The notes: generated by a model from the letters alone, not told the origin. A DNA stretch of 64,000 nucleotides from Malus domestica (GCF_042453785.1 NC_091670.1:40311501-40375500); one strand, 5' to 3'; positions 1 to 11,865 are shown, counted from the first letter of the stretch. Numbers and translations: made by a program.

Positions 1-358
1 TCTTGTTCTCTTTTCTCTATAGTTTATTTCCAACAAGTTGTGTTATTTTTTTTTTTTAGTATTGTTAAGCAACCAATAGATTTTAATTAGCAGTCTTTGT
101 TTTTTTCTTTTATATTTTTAATCAATTTCAGTTGCTTATCCGTTCTAGCAAATTGAGCTCTTTTACAGCAATTTTTTTCTTTAAATGAAATTATTATTAT
201 TAAAAGAGTGAGAAAATTCGAAATTATTACAACAATTTAAAAAAAAGAAGTTTCGAATCATAAACACAGAGGGAGTTTACAACATTTTAATTAAGAAATT
301 AGGCTTCAGCTCAACTCATCTTTGCAACGTCGGTTCCACTTCACATCAACATGCAATG
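1..358. repeat. Copy C distal segment, duplicate of about 58150-58510
   Basis: This stretch is closely similar, in the same orientation, to 58150-58510. The shared part includes the TATTTCCAACAAGTTGTG start, the run around AGCAAATTGAGCTCTTTTAC and the end near CATCAACA.GCAATGTTT. At about 352-360 it switches to sequence that elsewhere lies upstream of the PPO genes. The join sits in a short shared string (GCAATGTTT/AATGTTTCAG). The first 20 or so bases look like the end of a Copia-type LTR. No gene is visible. Confidence 0.7.
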
Positions 359-1457
359 TTTCAGAAGGTCACGCGGTTTTGGGGTTGTTGTGTACCAATA
401 ATATTATATATATATAAATTAGGATTGAAGGATACACGCATTTTGTAGAGCTTATTTTGTTATGTATTTTAATGATTTAAATGCTTACGTTTTTCTTCAC
501 TACAAATGAGTGAATTAATGATTTTAGAATTTGTCTAATTTTTTACATTGATTATTTATGAATATTGAATTGAAATATAGACGATTCAAAAATCGTTGAT
601 ATACATTACAAAATGAACTCCACAAAATAAGCGTCAAAATATGTATATAAAATGGACAGCGTGAAAGGCTTGGAAATTGGAATAGGTTTGAAAATTGTGC
701 TTTTTGTAGCAAATTGTAGCAAAGTTTGCTTGGACTTTCACAACCGTATAAATTATGCCGCAGCACTCTCTATTTTCTCTCTCGCTCTATATCGTGGTCC
801 CTCTCTCTCGCCGTCCTCGATTGCTCGAACTCACTATCCTTTATTGCTCGAACTCACCGTCCTCAATTGCTCGAACCCACTGTCCTTTATTGCTCGAACT
901 CACTGTCTCCAACTTCCTCTGTTTGGTTCCCGATGAAGATGGTAAAACAGTAGGGGCAAGAAATTATGACAATGTTAGATTTGCATATTAATCTGGTAGG
1001 GCTACAATTCTCCAATCCACACCCCTTCCATCTATGCTAGTGTTTGTACCCAATATTAGATATCCGGTCTGTGCAATCGAGATCGTTGAATGAGAAAAAT
1101 TCTAAGCCGTGGGATCAAATATAATGATGTGGATTAAATAAGAAAAATTTAAATGTTTATCTTGGTTGAATTACCATGATAATATTGTGGAATTATCTTC
1201 TGCATAACGGGATAGCGAGAAAAGTCCAAGGGTGTAGGGAAGTTGTGTGGCTGACTACCGCTTTTTTTTATGGTGTCATTAGTAGAGTAATATCACACTT
1301 AACATTTATTTGTACCATCTCTCTAATAAAGATAAAGACCATCAATGCATAAATAATGATACAAATATATAATAAGAGTATCATATTTGTAACTAGAATA
1401 GGAGAAGAAAGACTTCAAGATGGGGTCAGCCAAATAATTAGCGTCAGGATAAAAATA
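359..1457. repeat. Copy C: PPO-upstream block without its PPO
   Basis: Positions 359-750 match the region upstream of both PPO copies (about 45660-46228 and 20825-21936), including the TTCAGAAGGT motif, the AT run and the GGATTGAAGGATACACGC string. From about 750 to 1457 the match jumps to 48780-49430, so the intervening sequence is deleted here. In the other blocks a PPO lies immediately to the left of this upstream sequence; here the left neighbour is unrelated (1-358). I infer a third duplicate whose PPO was lost. Short reading frames here are not convincing genes. Confidence 0.65.
821..912 (+). repeat. 23-bp minisatellite, four units
   Basis: The unit TTGCTCGAACTCACTGTCCT plus about 3 bp repeats with starts near 821, 844, 867 and 890. 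The homologous place in block B (about 48845) has a single unit, so the array expanded in copy C only. Confidence 0.75.
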
Positions 1458-1560
1458 TGAGTAATGATATTTGTAAACATCGAAATTTCGGTAAATAAAT
1501 GTTGACCGATAAATCAAAGTTTCAACGCTCATGTATTACATAAATTTTACACGTAGCGTA

Positions 1561-2784
1561 TGTCTAAACAAAAAATCGAAATAAGTTGGAAAAGTCATCA
1601 AACAGGACACATGTCAACACCTGGCAGAAACGACTTATTTCATCTGGAATATTATATTCAAAATTAGGCATTGGAAAATTCTATAAATAGAAGCCAATTT
1701 CATTCATTTGAAGGAACCAAAATCATTAGGCAAAATTCTTGAAGCTCTGAAGCTCTGAAACTCCGAAACTCTCAAGCATCCAGGTTCCCGAAGAATCAAG
1801 AAAGCTCTCTTCGTTCTTCGTTCTTCGTTCATCGTTCATCCTAAGATCAAGCTCCAACGGCCCTTTAGATCAACAATCATCCACTAATTCAAGATCAAGC
1901 CCCGACGGCCCTTGAAGAAAGTGTTCTTCATTCTTCGTTCATCGTTCTTCCAAGATCAAGCCCCAACGGCCCTTTGGATTAACAATCATCCACCAATTCA
2001 AGATCAAGCCCCAACGGCCCTTGAAGAAAGTGTTCTTCGTTCTTCGTTCATCGTTCTTCCAAGATCAAGCCCCAACGGCCCTTTGGATTAACAATCATCC
2101 ACCAATTCAAGATCAAGCCCCAACGGCCCTTGAAGAAAGTGTTCTTCGTTCTTCGTTCATCGTTCTTCCAAGATCAAGCCCCGACGGCCCTTGGATCAAC
2201 AATCCACCAATTCAAGATCAAGCCCCAAAGACCCTTGAAGAACTTCTACCAATTCAAGATCAAGCCCTGACGGCCCTTGAAGAAAGTGTTCATTGTTCAT
2301 CATCCGTTCATCCCGAAGAATCAAGAAAGCCTTATTCGTTCTTCGTTCATCGTTCTTCCAAGATCAAGCCCCGACGGCCCTTGGGTCAACATCATCAACA
2401 AATCCACACATCCAACCGTTCTTCAAGATCAAGCCCAAAAGCCCTTGAAGATCCGTTCATCACCGTTATTCAAGATCAAGCCTTAACGGCCCTTGAAGAA
2501 ACACTCATCCTCAAGATCAAGCCCCAACGGCTCCTTGAAGATCCGCTCAAATCCACCTTCAAAGATCAAGCCCACGGCCCCTTGAAGAAACATCCAACAG
2601 TTCATCCAAGATCAAGCCTCGACGGCCCTTGGATCAACGAAACATCTACAAATCAACACCTTACGGAGATCGAATCAGATGATCAAATTAGAGAGAGATT
2701 GTAACCCTAAATCATCAAAATACAAATATTATTTTGTGCACGTTGTTCTTATCTCTTTCGTTTCAGGAAATTTTCGTGTTCACA
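1561..2784 (+). mobile_element. Solo-LTR-like repeat with internal 109-bp array
   Basis: The segment begins TGTCTAAACA and ends TTCGTGTTCACA, giving TG...CA termini. A TATA box (TCTATAAATAGAAG, about 1678) precedes a transcribed-looking region, as in an LTR promoter. No gag or pol coding sequence adjoins it, and I do not see a matching 5-bp target duplication. The right end runs directly into a TIR element at 2784. It could be a solo LTR or part of a non-autonomous LTR element. The long frame at 2021-2704 is only the repeat read through. Confidence 0.45.
1836..2170 (+). repeat. 109-bp tandem repeat, three units
   Basis: Units start near 1834, 1943 and 2052 and carry AAGATCAAGCCCCAACGGCC twice each plus a TTCTTCGTTC stretch. 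Degenerate half-units with the same core AAGATCAAGCCC continue to about 2640. The core recurs roughly every 50-60 bp. This is typical of the 5' leader of non-autonomous plant LTR elements and probably does not encode a protein. Confidence 0.75.
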
Positions 2785-3590
2785 ATATTCTTACCATCTA
2801 AATATACTATAATTTTATACCATCTTATGTGGCAATTGAGATGGACTTCCACATAAGTTTTAAAAAAATCTCATGTCAGCTAAGGTGGATATTTACGATT
2901 TTACGATTTTACTCAATGATTTTTATTAATAAAATAATTAAAAAATAATAATGAAACCTACTTGCTCCCGTTTTCAAGCCTCATCGCTGGGCCTCCTCCC
3001 TCTTCGCTCTCCAATTTCACCTTCCTTCACCAACGATCGATGGTGCTCGACCCCCTTCATCATTGCCAACTGGCCGAATATCTTGATGGTGCTCCCAGTG
3101 ATTGTTTTGCTCTGCCACCAAATCAAGTTTGCAATTTTAATGGTTTATGCCTTCTGGCCAAGTGTTGGATTTGATAGGTTTTTAATTCCAGCAACATTGA
3201 ACAAAAATATGAAAAGGATTGGATACGATATTTTCCTCTGTTCTACTGCTGAGGATTTTCCGAATAGAAGAAGATTTGGAAGACAACCTCTTTTCTTTTT
3301 TCTTCATGGACTTTTGGTTAGCACCAAAATCTTTTCCTAATCCTCTATAGGAATGAAAATTTCATTCCATGTTATATCCCGATGTTGTCCAAGGTTTTGG
3401 CTTGAATTTTCATTGGAATTATCATATGTTGGATCAGATCAGGTGGAGAGATGAAACGTATCTAACAAGGAAGTTGAACGGGTAGGGTTTGAGCAAAAAT
3501 AAACAGAAATTCCACCTAGGTTGACACCTAAGCTTCCACATCATGTGGTATACTAAATGTGGTATAATAAGATGGTAAGAATAGCATTAT
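2784..3590. mobile_element. TIR element of the ATTCTTACCAT family, copy 1
   Basis: The left end ATATTCTTACCATCTA is matched by the inverted right end GATGGTAAGAATAGCATTATT. A second pair of inverted motifs (ACCATCTTATGTGGCA and CACATCATGTGGTATA) lies inside. The interior (2951-3340) has an open frame of about 130 codons with no recognised domain. Related elements occur at 22422-23086 and 46375-47062. The superfamily is not determined. Confidence 0.55.
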
Positions 3591-3606
3591 TGAATGGGTA
3601 ATGTTA

Positions 3607-3777
3607 AGAGAAATTTTTAGTTGTGACGGGAACACGGATGGTACACCATGCGTTTTTATGTAAATGGTGGAAAATTTTAATTTTTAAATTATTAACCTTT
3701 TAGCACACATATCCCACCATTTATATGAAAACACGTGATGTATCACCTCGTGTGATAGTCACATTGAAAAATCTCTC
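3607..3777. mobile_element. MULE-type MITE with 9-bp target duplication
   Basis: The inverted ends AGAGAAATTTTTAGTTGTGAC and GTCACATTGAAAAATCTCTC are flanked by the direct repeat GTAATGTTA (3598-3606 and 3778-3786). A 9-bp duplication is the Mutator-superfamily signature. The same family, again with a 9-bp duplication, lies upstream of the intact PPO (44826-45140). It is non-coding, 171 bp, and inserted at the edge of the neighbouring MITE. Confidence 0.8.
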
Positions 3778-3778
3778 G

Positions 3779-3927
3779 TAATGTTAGGAAAACTAAATTT
3801 ATAAACAAAAGTTACAAATTAAATGATGGGTTACCAATAAGAATGATTACGTTTATCAATGCTTAAATAATAAATCATTCATCAACTTCCAGTCCTTTAG
3901 TTTTTAAAATTTTGTCTAACATTACCC
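3779..3927. mobile_element. MITE, AATGTTAGG...CTAACATTA family
   Basis: The left end TAATGTTAGGAAAACTAAAT pairs with the right end TTTTGTCTAACATTACC. The interior matches the elements at 11398-11548 and 49855-49992 (GATG.GTTACCAATAAG, CGTTTATCAA, CTTAAATAATAAATCA). It is a non-coding, AT-rich element of about 150 bp. Confidence 0.65.
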
Positions 3928-4084
3928 TTTCAAAACTCATGAAAATAATTTTCAATTTTTTTAACTGAAAAGTGAAAGTTACTAAACAAGATTTCAGTTT
4001 TTAGCTTTCAAAAAAATAAAAACAAAAGCTAAAAATAAAATGGTTATCAAACATCCCTAAAGAAGTCATTCTTAGTGATAGTAA

Positions 4085-4830
4085 GGTCATCTCCAACCGA
4101 AAGATCCAGGGGGCTAGAGGGCCGAAAATAGTCTGAAAACCATTTCCAATCAAAGGCCATGCCAAAGGGGTCGTGGACCCCATTAGACAAAAAAGGGCCA
4201 AAGGGCCAACTGGCTGGCCCCAGTTCCAACAATAACTAGATGACGTCAGTTAACCGTTATTTTTGAATTTTTTTTTTAACAAATTTTAACTTTCTAAGCC
4301 ATTAAACAACATTAAATTAAGTAAAAAAGAAAATTCCTATAACTTCCTAAGTCATTAAACAATATTAAATTAAGTAACATGAAACAACATTAAACAATAT
4401 TAAACAAAATTAAACAATATTAAACAACATTAAATAACATTTAACAACATAAAAATTATACAACATAAAAAAAAACATTTAAGAACATAAAATTTAAATG
4501 CCTACTTCATGCTTCTTTTGGCCCAAAGATGTGCAACAAGATCCTAATGTAGGTACTTGTTTGTGGCACGAGAGCGTATCATCCTAACCGTTAGATTTGA
4601 TTTTTTTTTGTTTTCGGCCAAATTTTTTTAAATTTAAAAATAAATTATGTTTGACCTTTTGGCCCTCGATTGGAGATAGTTTTTTTTGTGACATGACTAT
4701 GTTTAGCCCTATGACCCTTTGGCCCTCAGTTAGAGATGGTAAGAAATATGACCCAACAATGTTCATTAAAATATTAATTTCTTGAAGAGCCAGAGGGCTA
4801 AAACGAGCCATCCTTCGGTTGGAGATGGCC
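4085..4830. mobile_element. PIF/Harbinger-like MITE, TAA target duplication
   Basis: The ends GGTCATCTCCAACCGAAAGA and TCCTTCGGTTGGAGATGGCC are inverted repeats, flanked on both sides by TAA (4082-4084 and 4831-4833). The 3-bp duplication fits PIF/Harbinger. The interior is AT-rich with TTAAACAACATTAAA repeats and no transposase. Short open frames in it are not genes. Confidence 0.75.
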
Positions 4831-5183
4831 TAAGAAGAGACTAGAGATAGAGAGATTCCTATACTTAGCTGTGAGAGTTTCCTATATATGATTTTCATTA
4901 ACAAGATTGAACTGATTACATAGAGAAGAAGATCAAGTATGGTTATTTTTATTTGGGAGACTTTGGATGTGGTCCTTAGTTATGAATATTATTTGATTGA
5001 AATCTTGTTGGTTTTTAATTTTTTATCAAGATCCCTGAAATTAATGTGATAATTTATTTCTATGTAAGTTACTATATTTTTTTAATTAGAAATTAGAAAT
5101 TTTAGTTGTTTATATAAATGAGATTTTAAATTAAAAAAACCATAATTTGTGGGATTAAAAATATTAAAATATAAATATACTAT

Positions 5184-5720
5184 TGTGTGTGTGTGTGTGT
5201 GTGTGTGTGTATAAATATGGGTACATTCATCAAAATTAACCAAAAAATTTATTGTATCAAAACATGGGTACATTCTTCAAAATCACAAAAAAAGAAAGAT
5301 ATTAGGCTTAATAACATTAGTAAATTTCTTCGATTAAACTTGACATGGATACATTTTAAAATCAAAGAAAAAAAATGTACCCATATAAGTTTAAAAATGG
5401 ATTAGAAAAAAAAATTGAATAGATTTTATACAAAAAAAGGGTACGTTTTACATATAACAAATTGGTATATTTAAGAATGAGTACATTTTAAGATTAAAAA
5501 GTTTTACATGAATGGGTTCATATAATTAGCATGGGTACATTTAGCAAAATAAAAAGTACAAATACAAAAAAATATATGTGTACAAATACAAATAAACTTT
5601 AAAAAATATGGGCACAAAAAGAAATTAATATATGGGTACAAATTAAAACCGAAAAGAAAATTGGTACAAGTTAAAAAAGAATTACAAATTAAAAATGGGT
5701 ACAAACTAAAACTAAAAATA
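5184..5720. repeat. (GT)n microsatellite and degenerate GGGTACA repeats
   Basis: 5184-5210 is a (GT)n run. From there to about 5720 the motif ATGGGTACA recurs every 30-60 bp in A-rich sequence without forming a regular array. A similar GTACC.AAATGTAT pattern closes the window (63640-64000). It is non-coding. Confidence 0.7.
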
Positions 5721-6671
5721 TATGATAAAAAATTTAGTCATAAATATAAATATACTAATTGTAACATTTTTAACATTAAATGAATATATTTAGACATAAA
5801 AAATATATTTTATTATTGAAATAATTAATGATGTTATTAATACCCAAGGACCTTGATAAAAAATTGAAAAGAAATAGAATTTTAATCAATGGAGTAGCAA
5901 AAGAAAAGATGAGAACCTAATTTCTCCTTTGTATTGTGTAGACATTATAACTATACATTCATAATAACATGAGTAATGTTATATTTATCACATTTGTACT
6001 CTTTCTCCAATAAAGATAGGGTCCATCAACACATGTGGGTTCTATTTGCCCATCAACACATGCGAATCTCATTTTTATTAGAAAAATAGTACAAATATGA
6101 TATGGAAATTATGATAAGATCGCAATTTTGTAATAACATATATACTCAACTATTTATATACCAACTCATCTCCCTTTAGTGTAGTTAATATTGTTTGTTC
6201 AACCAAAAAAAAAAAAACTGAACTTGTCATAATCATTGAATCCATTTACCATGAACAAACGGCAGTTTACTAAACTTGCCCTCAGAGTATATATAAAAGG
6301 TGAATCACAATCTATTGCATTAATATAAGGAAACAATTTATAGGGTTTGACGGGTGACTTAATATGCTATATGGCACAATGAAAATTAAGTTCACACTTT
6401 ATCCCAAATAAGGTGTTGCACCTTTAATTTATGGATGCTGGTTTGACGTGTGACCGAAATAATCAAATTGTAGCCATTAATCATTTTACAAGTAATAATA
6501 TGTGGTTTTATTGTTTACGATTCACACAACAATCTGCTAGGAAGTAGAAAATGCAGTACTTGTCCCTCTCACAGAAGTCATGAATAATTATCAAATTCAA
6601 AGATAAAGAAAAACCACACAATTTACAAGAGGAAAGAAAATGAAGGGATAAAGAAAGTAAGAAAGGAATAC
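5721..6671. other. AT-rich intergenic sequence, nothing recognised
   Basis: I see no coding frame, TIR pair or tandem array that can be supported here. A MITE-like fragment may lie near 5990-6110, where the CATTTGTACT...AGTACAAATATGA pair is a weak inverted repeat. Confidence 0.4.
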
Positions 6672-7950
6672 CTCTATGGGAGGACTCTTATTTGCTTCAG
6701 ATGCCTACAATATTCATCATATAAACACTGATTAAGTAGTCATCGAAAACCAAAACAAATGTCGAACATAGGGTGAAAAACAGAAAGAATAACCGCAGCT
6801 CATCATACCAATAGAGATAGAACTGCCCGATGCCCAAGTATGACTGAAAAATGGCAATCCAAACATGGCGCCTTCTAGCTCATCAAACTGTCAAAACCTA
6901 GGTTCCACCAAAAAGATACAAGTCACCTAGTTACTTGTAAAATAAAAATCTGTTTCAAAATAGTGGAAAATATTATTAACATTGTTCAAAGTCCACATTG
7001 TTGTACCTACCAAGAAACAAGAAGGATTGTATCTTATCATGAAAAAGAACATAGGTACCTTTTCAATTGTAATTGTACAAAAATGAGAGACCACTTCCGA
7101 ACTTCTCTTGGAACTTCAATCAATTTCTGCCCACTTTTAAATGCCTTGACATACTTAAGCCTATTTCTTTGAGCTTCAGTTTTGGCTTCTGATGCCTTTA
7201 AATTTCTTAAAGATTCTTACCAAGTTTTACAAACTCACTTCTATACAACCATTTGTCAGTATACATACCATTTTCTTTGAGCTTCAGTCTTTGCAACACC
7301 AAAACCCCCCAAATAGACCCGGAATTTTGCAATGTGCAGGGAATATACAAAAAAAACCCTCCTATCCATCTAAAACGAAATCAGAACGCAAACCACAATC
7401 AAAATCCGTAAAATTAATTTAGCCAACCCCTAAATCTAATAATTCTAACAAATATTATAGTATCAATTGAGAGAGAATTTGAGAAGATACCTAGAGATGA
7501 AAGGAAGAGCGTTTCCTCTGATAGGGGTTCCGTGAAAGCATCTGTTGACCAGAAAAGAAAAGGCAAAAAACCCCAAATTACATATCAAGCAATTATAGAT
7601 AGATCGAACCTTGAAAATTGAAATTTCAAACAAGAGAAAGGTTATAAACTTACAACGATCTGGGTGTTGGTAACTGGGTTTGGATTTGGGTTTCTGATAA
7701 GAGAGAGAATCGTATGAGGAACCGATAGAGGAACTGCACCGGCAACAGAGAGCAATTGATATGGTGGAGAACAGACGAGAATAGCTGCTTGGATGGTCAA
7801 TCCAAGAAGAGAAAATCTTGCCACAATCGCGGTACTTGAAAAAAAAAAAAACAAGTTTAAAGGAGGGAAACAATCGCGCCTTTTTCTAATAGACTCTGTC
7901 GACGATATTCTTGACAAATAGATGCTTCGTCGGGTGAGCTTATTTTTCAC
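6672..7950 (-). pseudogene. Exon-like pieces of an unidentified plant gene
   Basis: On the minus strand several frames are bounded by good splice signals. The first ends at 7654 before GTAAGTT. The next exons are 7541-7491 (AG|...|GTATCT), 7195-7059 (open through RLKYVKAFKSGQKLIEVPRE), 6887-6809 (FDELEGAMFGLPFFSHTWAS) and 6704-6672 (ASEANKSPPIE). Frames are open and the splice sites match, so this was or is a gene. I do not recognise the protein. A second partial copy of the motif KTEAQRK lies near 7290. The 5' side runs into a hAT-like insertion at 7963, which may have separated it from its promoter. It could be an intact small gene if transcripts support it. Confidence 0.35.
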
Positions 7951-7962
7951 AACATTTTATTT

Positions 7963-8729
7963 AGGATTGGGTTCGGTTGGTAAACCGTGTCAAATTTCTT
8001 GTGCCACTTGCCAGCCACATATACATAATTACCGAAAATCAGTTACCGTTAGCCAACCGTCTTCTTGCGGTTGCCAAAAATCGGTTCAGCCAAAATGATT
8101 GGCTGGTTCGGTTGGTAAATGGCACAACCGGTGGTTTCCACTTCTTCCTCGCTATCTTCCAGTTCCAAGGGCTCAATTTGATTTTCAGATTGGGATGCTT
8201 GTTCGGTTGCATTGTGTGGTTCATTTTGGGTTAATCCATGTTGTGCACTAGTAGTTGATTGGCTAGACTCCATTATCCTAAACATAAGCAACAAATATAC
8301 ATTCAAAATAATATATATGTACGTGTATATATAGTATCAGTAATCATCATGCTATCAATTTTGTTAACAATATTTTCTATATATTGATTTTGGCATGAAT
8401 CATATACACATACATATATTTTTAAAACCCTAAAACTAAGGAGTCATTTATTTTCTAAACTCTAAAATTGAGGAGTCAAGCATGTAAAAAAATACTTAAA
8501 ATATCTAAATAGAAAAAGAAAAAGAAAAAAAAATAAATATATATATATATCGGTAGGTATGGCATACCGCCGGCATACAAAATCAATTACCAAAGCCATG
8601 CCATTAATTGTCGGTTCGGTAAAATGCCAACCGATTATGAAAAAATGTCAAAACTATACCATACCATTTTGAGCCAACCAGTATGGTTTGGTCAGTAAAT
8701 CGGTTTATGGCAAAATTTCTCACCCCTAA
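7963..8729. mobile_element. hAT-like non-autonomous element
   Basis: The segment is flanked by the 8-bp direct repeat TTTTATTT (7955-7962 and 8730-8737), the size typical of hAT. The ends are roughly inverted (TTAGGATTGGG against TTAGGGGTGAG). Subterminal motifs CGGTTGGT/CGGTTCGG recur at both ends, in opposite orientations. A minus-strand frame (8306-8049) is Ser/Gln/Glu-rich like hAT transposase N-termini, but no catalytic domain follows. The exact ends are ambiguous by 2 bp. Confidence 0.55.
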
Positions 8730-8847
8730 TTTTATTTGTCACCTTAAACCTATTGGTTTCTAGCCTACAATTCGGATATTTTGTTGGGGAAAGATTTTTG
8801 TACCAATAAAATTTTGCTTTGTCGGCAAAATGACATTTTCTAGTAGT

Positions 8848-9090
8848 TATAATATTAGGTAGATCAAATTTGTAAACTATGTGATGTGTCACTAATAGGA
8901 AAAAATTTCAGTGTGCTGAAAATACGGTCTAGAACACCAAGTGTCATAATATATACTTGGTTGGAAATCTTTTATTTTCAAGTTTCCAACTAGTTGTATT
9001 GTAACAGTTGGTGTTCCAAGCTATTTTCTCCATGCGCTGGAAAATCTCTTCACTAATTAAAAATAAACATATTAATTAACACTTAAGTAA
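8848..9090. mobile_element. MITE of the AATGTTAGG family interrupted by another MITE
   Basis: 8848-8897 (AATATTAGGTAGATCAAATT, GATGTGTCACTAATAGG) and 9060-9100 (ACTTAAGTAATAATCAAAGC) are the two parts of the MITE family also seen at 11398. Between them, about 8911-9047 has its own loosely inverted ends (GAACACCAAGTGTCA and TTGGTGTTCCAA). I infer a nested pair; ends are approximate. Confidence 0.4.
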
Positions 9091-9100
9091 TAATCAAAGC

Positions 9101-10520
9101 ATCAACAACTACGTCATAGAATTTACGAAATATGATCTTAATTAATGATCTCCATTACCCTTTATCTTAGCGTATACGTACGCCTTCACATGTTTATTTG
9201 CTGATATGCAGCTTGAGTAAAAATTTCTTTTTAAGAACATATATGTGAATATAAACATATATATCTAGTGATCCATGTTGCGTTATTTAAAAATAAACAA
9301 ATTAATTAATTAATGAACTGTGTACCTGTCTGTGTAGAGTAATCCATATGCATGCTTGAATCCTGATCACCACGAAACCATAATATAAGCTACTCAAGGC
9401 CCGGAAGCTAGGATTGAAGAGAAAAACACCCAGTCAGATTAAGCCAATACATCAAAGTTAATACTTCCAAATGTAAGCTTTAAGATAGAAAAATCACTTA
9501 CTTCCTTGAGCAGTCGAGCTTCTTCAATGGCATGAAGCTTTTAGCATGAGATTGACTGCATCACAACTAAAATTTTCTCTTGGAAACTACATAAGGAATA
9601 GCATGTATACCTATAACGTTGAGAAAGTACGCCAATTTTTTCCTTCTGCACATTCATGTTTAAAAGTAATCCTCAAATGAACTTGCCCACAATGAAATGC
9701 AATTTGAGGTAGTCGAGTGTGTTCCATTTCCATCCCATCGGAATTACTACTAAACTTTGAGATGGTAGAGGATTCATGAAATTTTTTACTTTTGAAATAG
9801 TCTCCTTAGCATTTCTCGACTATAACAATGAGGAAATACTTCACCTTGTATCAAACAAGGGAGACCGAAAATCAACTACTAATAGCATCACAGAGCCAGC
9901 AGAAGATTGAGGAGGCCATGAAAAGGAAAGAGAAAATACACTCTTTTTTTGTAAGGACAGAGATAATACATTCAATAAAGGGTACTGATGTTTATATGCA
10001 AAGCTGATTAGGTTTAAATAGTCGTATTTATTCTGTACAGTGCCAATATTACCACCCGTTAGTACACTTTCAAGACACTGTAATCCAGTGTATGCACTAT
10101 GCAGTACGTAGTACTCCTCATTTTTTTGGGGAAATTCATTATTGGTCTTCATATCTTCTTTATTTTCCTTGTCCTCATTGTGCCACGTGTTTAAATCACT
10201 AATTATAGGTAATCTTTCAATTTAATTAAATCTTATGTAAAAAAAGATAATTAAATATCATTTAGTATTACAATATAGTGATATTCCTCTTTAGTATAAA
10301 ATTTTTATAATTAAAAGCGTTCAGCTTTTTAATCTTCATTGGAATATTATCTATAAAGAAAAATTATTCGAATCAGAGATCATTTATGCATTCAAATGTA
10401 TAAAATACATCGACAGTGTGAGAACCAACTAATATATTTTTGATGAAGTACAATTATTGAATACATTTGAACGATCAAATGATATATGATTCAAAATACA
10501 TATTAAGATAATAAATATAA
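9101..10520. other. Intergenic, no supported gene
   Basis: This is AT-rich sequence. A minus-strand fragment near 9505-9540 reads KLHAIEEARLLKE up to a GTAAGT donor and may be an old exon, but nothing adjacent supports it. An open frame of about 100 codons at 9841-10152 (minus) has no recognisable features. Confidence 0.35.
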
Positions 10521-10524
10521 AAGA

Positions 10525-10642
10525 ATTGTTATTTGCACTTCAAGAATCTCATTCTACACTCTAAATTTTCTATATATTAAAAGAAAAATAAATTTGTGAA
10601 AAGTGTAGAATGAGGTTTTTTTAAATGCTAATAACACTTCTC
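10525..10642. mobile_element. Short MITE, CTCATTCTACACT ends
   Basis: The left arm TTGTTATTTGCACTTCAAGA...CTCATTCTACACTC is inverted in the right arm GTGTAGAATGAGG...GCTAATAACACTTCTC, forming a near-complete hairpin of about 118 bp. It is non-coding. Confidence 0.6.
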
Positions 10643-10895
10643 TAAATACAATTATGAAATTAATTAAGTAAAGATACATGACCTCGTGAATGATGAATGT
10701 ATTATTCAAAAAAATATTAAAAACAAATTGAAAAAGGACGCTGTTGTTGCCACCACTTATGCAATGATCGTCGCTGCCATCACCAACCCCCAACACCCCA
10801 TTACAGCTCATAAAAGCACATCATAAGCAATTTATGAAATAAATTTACTGGAATACTAATTTCCCCCTTAGTTTAGGTCACCAATGTTTAAATTT

Positions 10896-11042
10896 AGGGA
10901 TCGTGATATCCACACACATTTTTTACTTCTTTCACACTTTTTTTTTTCGGTTGTCGGATCAGATGAATTGAAGAAAATCAATGAACAGAAATTAACAAGG
11001 GGTGTGTGAGAAGTAAAAATGAATGTGTGGATAACACACCCC
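10896..11042. mobile_element. MITE, GGGATGTG...CCACACAC family, copy 1
   Basis: The inverted ends GATATCCACACACATTTTTT and GAATGTGTGGATAACACACC surround an interior with GATCAGATGAATTGAAGAAA. The same element lies in the opposite orientation at 63263-63391, which supports it as a dispersed family. Confidence 0.7.
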
Positions 11043-11397
11043 TAAATTTATCACAACTTTCATTCCAAATTTAATTTTTATCCGTAGTTTTGTTTGTTCA
11101 AATTTACTTTGACATTTCCATTAGTATTAAAATCTAATTTAAATTTTAGTGTTCAAGCTAGAAAAAGTGTTCCATTTAATATTTAATCTCAGTTTTTCTC
11201 TTTATTCTTTTATTGGGATTTGGTTGCATCGTATCTCCATTTTTCTCGGTGTTGTATGTTCATAAGGCCTGTGAAACGTTGGCACGGAGTGAAGGGTACT
11301 CACTTTTTGGCCCAAAATGCATAAGGCATGTAGATATGTTAATCAAATTTTGTAAACTAAAGGATATAGAAGTTGATAATTAGATTATAATTTAAGA

Positions 11398-11638
11398 TAA
11401 TACTAAGGAGACTAAATTTGCAAACTAAATGATGTGTCACCAATAAAAATAAGCACGTTTATCAACAATTAAGTAATAAATCAATCATCAACTTTCATGT
11501 CCTTTAGTTTCCAAGATTTAATATACAAATTTAGTCTCCCAAGCATTACTCTATTACTTAAGTATTGATTAACAGACTTATTTCTTATGGTGACACATTA
11601 TTTAGTTTACAATTTTAGTCTACCCAACATTACTCTTT
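11398..11638. mobile_element. MITE of the AATGTTAGG family plus a half copy
   Basis: 11398-11548 has inverted ends AATACTAAGGAGACTAAATT and AATTTAGTCTCCCAAGCATT. 11551-11638 repeats the left half in reverse (TAAGTATTGATTAA...CCCAACATTACTC). Homology between blocks A and B begins inside the first MITE, at about 11486, matching 42490. So the left border of the duplication cuts this element. Confidence 0.65.
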
Positions 11639-11865
11639 TGAAATTGTCTTGTCCACTGATATAATTCTATTTTTCTTGTGATCAAAACTTCAAATGTTAG
11701 CAAGTCGCACGTAAAGTCGCTTATGAGAGAATGTGCTCACATTGTAGTTGAAAGATTATGTGGCTAGCAACATTACAAATTTAATTTGGTATAATTCTAA
11801 AATATAGATTGAGGAAAAAAATGATCACATTAACTAGAAACTGAAAAGGTTTCAGCACAGTTTGT

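Noticed and set aside
2021..2704. 227-codon frame
   Set aside because: It is the 109-bp LTR repeat read through; its residues are periodic and there is no domain.
7955..8306. hAT transposase gene
   Set aside because: Only an N-terminus-like low-complexity frame is present; no BED finger, catalytic domain or dimerisation region follows.
9500..9545. Possible MADS-box-like exon (KLHAIEEARLLKE before GTAAGT)
   Set aside because: Only 13 residues, an uncertain acceptor and no adjacent exon; too little to support a gene.
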